Positions 31,036-35,931 of a stretch of DNA of 35,931 nucleotides are shown here, piece after piece. The position numbers and the translations under genes were made by a program. Under the pieces are notes generated by a model that saw nothing but the letters and a program-made list of their open reading frames with translations, was not told the DNA's origin and made no database searches. The stretch lies in assembly GCA_018384055.1 (NCBI GenBank), contig JAHAZL010000066.1, positions 1 to 35,931 of the forward strand, in the 5' to 3' direction. The stretch's first letter is position 1. Each line of letters opens with the position of its first letter. Origin of the DNA: Treponema sp. (GTDB taxonomy: Bacteria; Spirochaetota; Spirochaetia; Treponematales; Treponemataceae).

Positions 31036-31710
31036 TTAAAGATTCTTCAATTCTGCTGAATCAACAGTCCACTTACCGTCTTTCTTGCTTACAGTAAGCC
31101 AGCCGTATTTGCCTTCGGCAACTGCACCCGGGTTCATCACTGTTGTGTTTCCAACCTTGCAGATGGCAGCACTTTCATGAATGTGTCCTGTAACAACTGC
31201 AAGAGGCTTGTATTCTTCAATGAACTTTGTAGATAATTCGCTTCCAACGTGAATGTCTCCAGGAATCTTGTCGCAGGCAGTATTCTTTGGAGGGTTGTGC
31301 ATAAGGACAATCAGGTTGTCCCATTCCTGAGCACCTTCGTTTGTGATGATGTTGAAGTCAGACTGAAGTTCTTCTTCTGTTCTTTCGTTTGGAGTAGTAC
31401 CAGTGAATTTACTTCCTCCGTGGCTGCCTGCAAAAGCAAGGCCTTCGTGCATCACAAGTTGACGTTCGCAGCTGATGTCGCTTCCTTCAAATTCTTCTTC
31501 AAGAGAAGGATAGTCGCAGTTACCGCGAACGGCAAAAATATTTTCATTCATCTTGCAGAGGGCCTTGAGAACTGGTAGTCCAGTCTTTTCGTTTTCGAAT
31601 TCTGTGAAGTCGCCTGCAAAGATAATCCCGTCGGCTTCCTTTGCCATTGGATTTAATTTTTCAAGGTTTTCAAGGTTTCCGTGAATATCGCTGAGTACTA
31701 AGAATTTCAT
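31036..31710 (-). CDS. Calcineurin-like metallophosphoesterase (YfcE/MJ0936-like)
   Basis: The 224-residue protein carries the full two-metal set of this family: SDIHGN (D8, H10), FAGDF, RGNCDYP, VLMHNPP and TGHIHES. YfcE-type enzymes are phosphodiesterases with broad activity on test substrates; the natural target here is unknown. The ATG at 31710 overlaps the stop of hisC by four bases, so the two are translationally coupled, though a functional tie to histidine synthesis is not evident. Confidence 0.88.
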   Translation of the reverse strand: MKFLVLSDIHGNLENLEKLNPMAKEADGIIFAGDFTEFENEKTGLPVLKALCKMNENIFAVRGNCDYPSLEEEFEGSDISCERQLVMHEGLAFAGSHGGSKFTGTTPNERTEEELQSDFNIITNEGAQEWDNLIVLMHNPPKNTACDKIPGDIHVGSELSTKFIEEYKPLAVVTGHIHESAAICKVGNTTVMNPGAVAEGKYGWLTVSKKDGKWTVDSAELKNL

Positions 31711-32834
31711 ATTTCCTCCAAAACTGATTTCAAAAGGTTCATCTGCTTTTTTGTACCGATTGTGATGCGAACAAAATCTTCGATGCCGGGAGTTGCAAAG
31801 TGGCGGATGAGGATCCCGGCTTTCTTAACTGCCTGATAAATGTCCGTTCCCTTGATGCCGTCTTTCTTTGCAAAGATGAAGTTTGTCTTTGAATCGATTA
31901 CGAACCATCCGCGCTCGCGAAGGAACTTTGTAATGCTTTCTCTTTCTTCAACAACTTTTCTTGCATTTTCTTCGCAGTAGCTGTAGTTTTCACAGCTTGC
32001 AATTCCTGCTGTCTGAGCAAGGAAGTCAACTGGAAAGTGGTTGAAAGAATTCTTAACTGTAAATACTGAACGAACAAGGTCAGGAGAAGCAACGATGTAG
32101 CCGAGTCTCATTCCGGCAAAAGAAAGGCTCTTGCTGAAGGTACGCACGATTACAAGGTTTGTATGTTTTTCAAGAAGAGGAATGCAGCTTTCGTTGCCAA
32201 AATCAGCGTATGCTTCGTCAACAATAAAAATTTTGTCCTTTGGGGATTTTTCAATCATTGCCGCAACTTCATCTCGTTTGAGGGCAATTCCTGTTGGTGC
32301 ATTTGGATTTGCAAAAATGATTGCGCTGTCGTTCTTGTTGGCTTCTTCAAGAATTTTGTCTGTATCAAGTTCCCAATTTTTTTTGAGTGGAACCTGGCAC
32401 ATTGGAATGTTGTAGTAGCCGCAGTATACAGGATAGAAACTGTATGTGAACTCTGGCATTACCAAAGGTCTGTCGCTGTCAAAGAAAGTGTAGAAAACAA
32501 AGCTCAAGACTTCATCACTTCCGTTACCGCAGAAAATCATGTCAGGTGTAACTGTAAATGGCAAAGCCTTTTTTGCCTCTTTTGAATTGTTGAAGCATCC
32601 GCCGGTTTCATTGAGCATTTCAGCAATTGCAGAACGCAGTTCGTTGCTGTCAGGATCAGGGTAAAGTCCAAGGCTGCTGATTTTCTTTGCAACTGCCTTT
32701 TTTACAGATTTAGCCACAGCCTTGCATGGAGGATATGGATTTTCATTGGCATTCAATTTTATGTAAACACGGTCCTTTGGCTGTTCTCCAGGAACATAAG
32801 GGTGTAAATTTTCAAGTCTTTTAGCAAGCAACAT
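31707..32834 (-). CDS. hisC: Histidinol-phosphate aminotransferase
   Basis: The 375-residue fold-type I PLP enzyme converts imidazole-acetol phosphate and glutamate to histidinol phosphate. It shows KLNANENPYPP (26-36), CGNGSDEVL (102-110), NPNAPTG (176-182), VDEAYADF (205-212) and the PLP lysine in TFSKSLSFAGMRLGY (K235), then R345-type residues near the C terminus. HisC is the best fit for this motif set, although related aromatic aminotransferases look alike. No other his gene is in the window. AAGGTGG precedes the ATG at 32834. Confidence 0.88.
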   Translation of the reverse strand: MLLAKRLENLHPYVPGEQPKDRVYIKLNANENPYPPCKAVAKSVKKAVAKKISSLGLYPDPDSNELRSAIAEMLNETGGCFNNSKEAKKALPFTVTPDMIFCGNGSDEVLSFVFYTFFDSDRPLVMPEFTYSFYPVYCGYYNIPMCQVPLKKNWELDTDKILEEANKNDSAIIFANPNAPTGIALKRDEVAAMIEKSPKDKIFIVDEAYADFGNESCIPLLEKHTNLVIVRTFSKSLSFAGMRLGYIVASPDLVRSVFTVKNSFNHFPVDFLAQTAGIASCENYSYCEENARKVVEERESITKFLRERGWFVIDSKTNFIFAKKDGIKGTDIYQAVKKAGILIRHFATPGIEDFVRITIGTKKQMNLLKSVLEEI

Positions 32835-32861
32835 TTTATGCCACCTTTTGATTTTTTCTTC

Positions 32862-32867
32862 ATTATA
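32862..32867 (-). promoter_or_regulatory. -10 box of the hisC-phosphoesterase promoter
   Basis: TATAAT on the minus strand, with a weak -35 (TTGTAG, 32890-32885) at 17 bp. The predicted leader is about 20 bases and contains AAGGTGG. Confidence 0.5.
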
Positions 32868-32920
32868 CTTAAATGAATTGCTTACTACAATAATGGGCTC
32901 ATTTAATGTAAGATAATGTC

Positions 32921-34297
32921 ATGTACTTGAAGTATGACAGAACTTTCTACAGAAACATTTTTACAATAACGCTTCCAATTGTAATTCAGAGTACCATTAC
33001 AAATCTTGTTGGTCTTCTTGATAACCTTATGGTGGGGCGCTGCGGAACTGATTCAATGAATGGAGTCAGCATTTTTTCCCAGCTGTTTTTTGTTTTTACT
33101 TTATGTGTATGGGGTTCTTCCTGTGGCGCTGGAATTTTTACGGCCCAGTTTTTTGGCAAGGGAGACCACAAGGGCGTAAGGGATACTTTCAGGATAAAAC
33201 TCTATCTTGTTGGAATTGCAACAATTGTAGGTGCCCTTGTTTTTTATTTCTTCGGTGAATTTTTTATGGAAAATTTCATCCATGAATCAGACAACATAGG
33301 TGATCCTGTAGCCACAATGAAGCATGCAAAGGATTATATGATGATCATGCTTGTGGGAATGATTCCGACTGCACTTGGAATGGCTTATGCCGGAACCCTC
33401 CGCGATATCGGTGAAACTTCCGTTCCAATGAAGGCAGGTTTCGTTGCCGTTTTTGTAAACCTCAGCCTTAACTATGTTTTGATTTTCGGACACTTTGGTT
33501 TCCCGGTTCTTGGCGTAAAGGGTGCTGCCATTGCAACCGTTGTTTCCCGTTTTGTTGAATCTGGAATCGAAATTGTCTGGACTCATACTCATAAGGACCG
33601 CTGCAAATTTATAGAAGGGGCTTTTGCGTCATTTAAGGTTCCTGTTGCCCTCGTGGAAAAAATCATCCTCAAGGGACTGCCTCTTGCCGCCAATGAAACC
33701 CTCTGGTCTCTTGGTCTTACAATGCTGAACCAGAGCTTCTCTCTCCGTGGTCTTGCCGTAGTTGCCGCAATCAACATTACAAATACCATTGCAAATCTTT
33801 TCAACGTATTTCTTTTTGCCATCGGGGAATCAATTTCTATTCTGGCAGGTCAGTTGCTTGGCGCCGGAAAAAATGAAGAAGCCAAATCTACTGCAAACAG
33901 AATGATTGCACTTTCTGCCATAGTCAGTACCTTTGTTGGAATCGTGCTGATTTTCTGCAGGAACCTTTTCCCTGCTTTCTACAATACGGAAACTGAAGTA
34001 AAGGAATTTGCATCCAATTTCATTTTGCAGACCGGTGCATTTCTTCCCATTCTGGCCATTGTCCACGGATGTTATTTTACCCTTCGTTCAGGAGGAAAGA
34101 CTTTCATTACCTTCCTTTTTGACAGCGTATTCATCTGGGTGTTCATCGTTCCCACAGCCTTTGCCCTCACAAGATTTACAGCCATGGGAATCATAATGAT
34201 TTACTTTATAGTCAAAGCCCTTGATATGATAAAGTGCGCCATCGGCATCTACCTGATTAAAAAAGGCGTGTGGGTAAACAACATGGTTTCCAACTAA
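32921..34297 (+). CDS. MATE-family efflux transporter (second copy type)
   Basis: The 458-residue, 12-segment MATE transporter opens with ITLPIVIQSTITNLVGLLDN and has VGMIPTALGMAYAGTLRDIG and GVKGAAIATVVSRF. It differs clearly from the MATE protein at 27507, so the two are not a recent duplicate. Substrate unknown. It is divergent from hisC. The ATG at 32921 has no clear Shine-Dalgarno sequence; GATAAT and TAAGAT overlap just upstream, so a very short or absent leader is possible. Confidence 0.88.
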   Translation: MYLKYDRTFYRNIFTITLPIVIQSTITNLVGLLDNLMVGRCGTDSMNGVSIFSQLFFVFTLCVWGSSCGAGIFTAQFFGKGDHKGVRDTFRIKLYLVGIATIVGALVFYFFGEFFMENFIHESDNIGDPVATMKHAKDYMMIMLVGMIPTALGMAYAGTLRDIGETSVPMKAGFVAVFVNLSLNYVLIFGHFGFPVLGVKGAAIATVVSRFVESGIEIVWTHTHKDRCKFIEGAFASFKVPVALVEKIILKGLPLAANETLWSLGLTMLNQSFSLRGLAVVAAINITNTIANLFNVFLFAIGESISILAGQLLGAGKNEEAKSTANRMIALSAIVSTFVGIVLIFCRNLFPAFYNTETEVKEFASNFILQTGAFLPILAIVHGCYFTLRSGGKTFITFLFDSVFIWVFIVPTAFALTRFTAMGIIMIYFIVKALDMIKCAIGIYLIKKGVWVNNMVSN

Positions 34298-34301
34298 ACT
34301 G

Positions 34302-34324
34302 TCGGCAGGGCCCGCCTTTTTTTA
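34302..34324 (+). terminator. Weak terminator after the second MATE gene
   Basis: A short GC-rich near-palindrome, GGCAGGGCCCGCC, is followed by a run of seven T just after the stop codon. The stem is poor, but place and T-run fit. The MFS gene ends 20 bases further on from the other side. Confidence 0.4.
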
Positions 34325-34341
34325 TATTGTCATTATCTTAA

Positions 34342-35556
34342 TTAAACTTTCTTTGGCACCTTGATTGTTGCGGCATAGATGCTGTTGAAGATGCCAAGGA
34401 TGGCAGAAAGTGTAAACAGTGTCTCGATACCAAGAACCTGCCATATCCATCCGCCAAAAAGTGCAATGAGAATCGTAATGAAATGGTTGACGGAAATTCC
34501 CGTGCTGATTGTTGCACGAACCTCTTCCTTTGAATCTGAAATGTCCTGAACGTAGACATTGCTTGCCATCGATGCCAAAGAAATCACCGAATCAAGAATG
34601 TAGTTTGCACAGCAGATGATGAAAGCAACATTCTGAGGAAAAATCCTGTGGGCAAATCCGTAGAAGAAACAGACGATTACAAGGATCAATGTGTCTGAAA
34701 CCATCACGATCTTGTATCCCAGTCGGTCGATGATTTTCCCAACGAGAGGACTTGCAAGGGAACAGCAGATTGCACTGATTGCAAAGAGAAGGCAGATGGT
34801 GCTTGTGCTTGCCTTGTAGAAAAGAATCAGAACATAAGGTCCAAAGGTAAAGAAAATCTGCTTTCGTGCTCCGTAGAAAACTTCAAGAAAATAGAATTTC
34901 GTATACTTCTTTCTGAAATAGAAACGGCTCTTTGACTTGTCTGTCTTGCTCTGTCCCGTCATGCGGAAAGCAAGTACAGTTCCGATTCCCATGATGAGCG
35001 CGCTTATGGCAAAGAAAAGACGGAATGATTTTTCGCCGCCTATGAAGCTGAATGCAATCATTACGATGAAAAAGCCTGCAAGAGTTCCGCCCTGGTAAAT
35101 TGAATTCTGGAATCCAAGGGCACGGCCGCCGCGACCTTCCTTTGAATATTCAAGTGAAAGGGTGTTCCTCATTCCAAGCTGCATGTGTTCGCCAAGGGAA
35201 TAGATGCAGATGGCTGTTGTCACGAGAATTCTGTCTGCAGGAAGTCCCATGTGAAGGAGCATGCCCACAAGCATTATGAGACCGCCGATTTTAAAAACTC
35301 CTTCGGCAGAAAAACGGTAGAGAAGAGCAAGAATGAAAACCAGGAGAAAGCCTGGAAGCTCGCGGAAAAACTCCGCAACGCCGCGGTGGAATTCTCCCAT
35401 TCCTACGACTTCCGCAAGATAGTTGTCGATCACTCCCTTGTAAAGTCCGTAGCCCAATCCCATGGACATGAGGCTGATGAAAAAAGGAATCCAGCAGGTG
35501 TTGGAATCAAAAGTGTCGCCAAGTTTCAAAGTGAACTTTTTAAATGGATTTGCCAT
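34342..35556 (-). CDS. MFS transporter
   Basis: The 404-residue protein has 12 predicted membrane segments in two sets of six, typical of the major facilitator superfamily. A central basic loop (about 210-225: TGQSKTDKSKSRFYFRKKYTK) divides the halves. I see no subfamily motif that sets the substrate. AGAGG lies about nine bases before the ATG at 35556. It has its own promoter and no co-oriented partner. Confidence 0.8.
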   Translation of the reverse strand: MANPFKKFTLKLGDTFDSNTCWIPFFISLMSMGLGYGLYKGVIDNYLAEVVGMGEFHRGVAEFFRELPGFLLVFILALLYRFSAEGVFKIGGLIMLVGMLLHMGLPADRILVTTAICIYSLGEHMQLGMRNTLSLEYSKEGRGGRALGFQNSIYQGGTLAGFFIVMIAFSFIGGEKSFRLFFAISALIMGIGTVLAFRMTGQSKTDKSKSRFYFRKKYTKFYFLEVFYGARKQIFFTFGPYVLILFYKASTSTICLLFAISAICCSLASPLVGKIIDRLGYKIVMVSDTLILVIVCFFYGFAHRIFPQNVAFIICCANYILDSVISLASMASNVYVQDISDSKEEVRATISTGISVNHFITILIALFGGWIWQVLGIETLFTLSAILGIFNSIYAATIKVPKKV

Positions 35557-35582
35557 GTGTCTGTACCTCTATTTGATGCGTG

Positions 35583-35612
35583 ATTATAGCAAAAAAAACA
35601 TTACTGTGTAAA
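35583..35612 (-). promoter_or_regulatory. Promoter of the MFS transporter gene
   Basis: On the minus strand TTTACA (35612-35607), an 18-bp spacer and TATAAT (35588-35583). The leader is about 20 bases. Confidence 0.75.
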
Positions 35613-35702
35613 AGAAAAAAATGATGAGATACTGTGAGAGAAATGAAAATAGGGCTAGGGGAACAGACTGTAACTAACTTTTGGGAATCGCAGTAATAAA
35701 TT

Positions 35703-35931
35703 TTACTTCAGTAAGTTTTTTAAGATCTCCTTTGATTGTTCTGCAATCAATTTTGAAGCATCTTCTATAACTTTGCTTTTATCAAGTGTTTTCTCTTCGT
35801 TTAACAGGGCTTCCGCATTATATATTTTTTACAACTTTTTCAAGGCATCCTTCGTGTTTATCGCAAAGCATTTGCTTTCCAGAAATAGACAGATTCTTTG
35901 CCTTTGTAAACTCAGAAAAATCAGTCTGTTT
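35703..35931 (-). pseudogene. 3' part of an unrecognised gene with a one-base frameshift
   Basis: From the window edge the minus strand reads an open frame (KQTDFSEFTKAKNLSISGKQ..., ending CLEKVVKNI) to a stop at 35818. If one base is removed from the A6 run at 35830-35825, the frame joins the next one (YNAEALLNEEKTLDKSK...) and ends in EILKNLLK and a TAA at 35703. The joined tail is helical and Lys/Glu/Leu-rich like a normal C terminus. I do not recognise the family, and the 5' part is outside the window. The cause could be a true mutation, phase variation in the A6 run, or a sequencing error. Confidence 0.5.

Overview
The window reads as chromosomal DNA of a Treponema-like spirochaete (phylum Spirochaetota). 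This is an inference from protein style and gene mix, not from a database match: relaxed spirochaetal lipoboxes, a LysM/acidic-repeat membrane protein, a TraB-family membrane protein, saccharolytic enzymes (GH3, a GH63/GH37-like enzyme), moderate GC content, and intergenic repeats of the CATTGCGAG...GGCAATCCA type. Genes are dense and on both strands. No prophage, IS element, CRISPR array or rRNA is visible. Three tRNA genes form one cluster.

Left third (1-11.7 kb): a secreted M15 peptidase (-) and gatB (+), which has repeat clusters on both sides; a GH3 beta-glucosidase overlapping a B12-binding radical SAM gene; a PtsN-like PTS EIIA gene with a near-consensus promoter and its own terminator; then a fatty-acid synthesis cluster fabD-fabG-fabF-fabZ. 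A hairpin-rich element sits between fabF and fabZ.

Middle (11.8-26.8 kb): a protein with an AT-hook and histone-like tail (-); a six-hairpin glycosidase (-) with an extended -10 promoter and direct-repeat operators; an unrecognised membrane-anchored protein (-), divergent from a + strand operon of TPR lipoprotein, TraB protein, RsmI-like methyltransferase and a shikimate-kinase-like protein. Convergent to these are slyD and an Nfu/NifU-like gene, then a CPA2 antiporter with CBS domains, and a two-gene envelope operon: a protein joining an HSP70 substrate-binding-like domain to LysM, followed by a lytic transglycosylase lipoprotein.

Right third (27-35.9 kb): tRNA-Ser(TGA), tRNA-Ser(GCT), tRNA-Arg(GCG); a MATE transporter in a row with an Agr-type GHKL sensor kinase and a LytTR response regulator; a hisC/phosphoesterase pair (-); a second MATE transporter; an MFS transporter (-); and, at the edge, a gene apparently broken by a one-base frameshift.

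The most notable signals are: several genes whose -10 hexamer lies exactly six bases before the start codon with no Shine-Dalgarno sequence, suggesting leaderless mRNAs; the HSP70-like/LysM fusion; the AT-hook/histone-tail protein; the structured element inside the fab cluster; and paired operator-like repeats at the glycosidase promoter. I saw no large novel defence or biosynthetic system.
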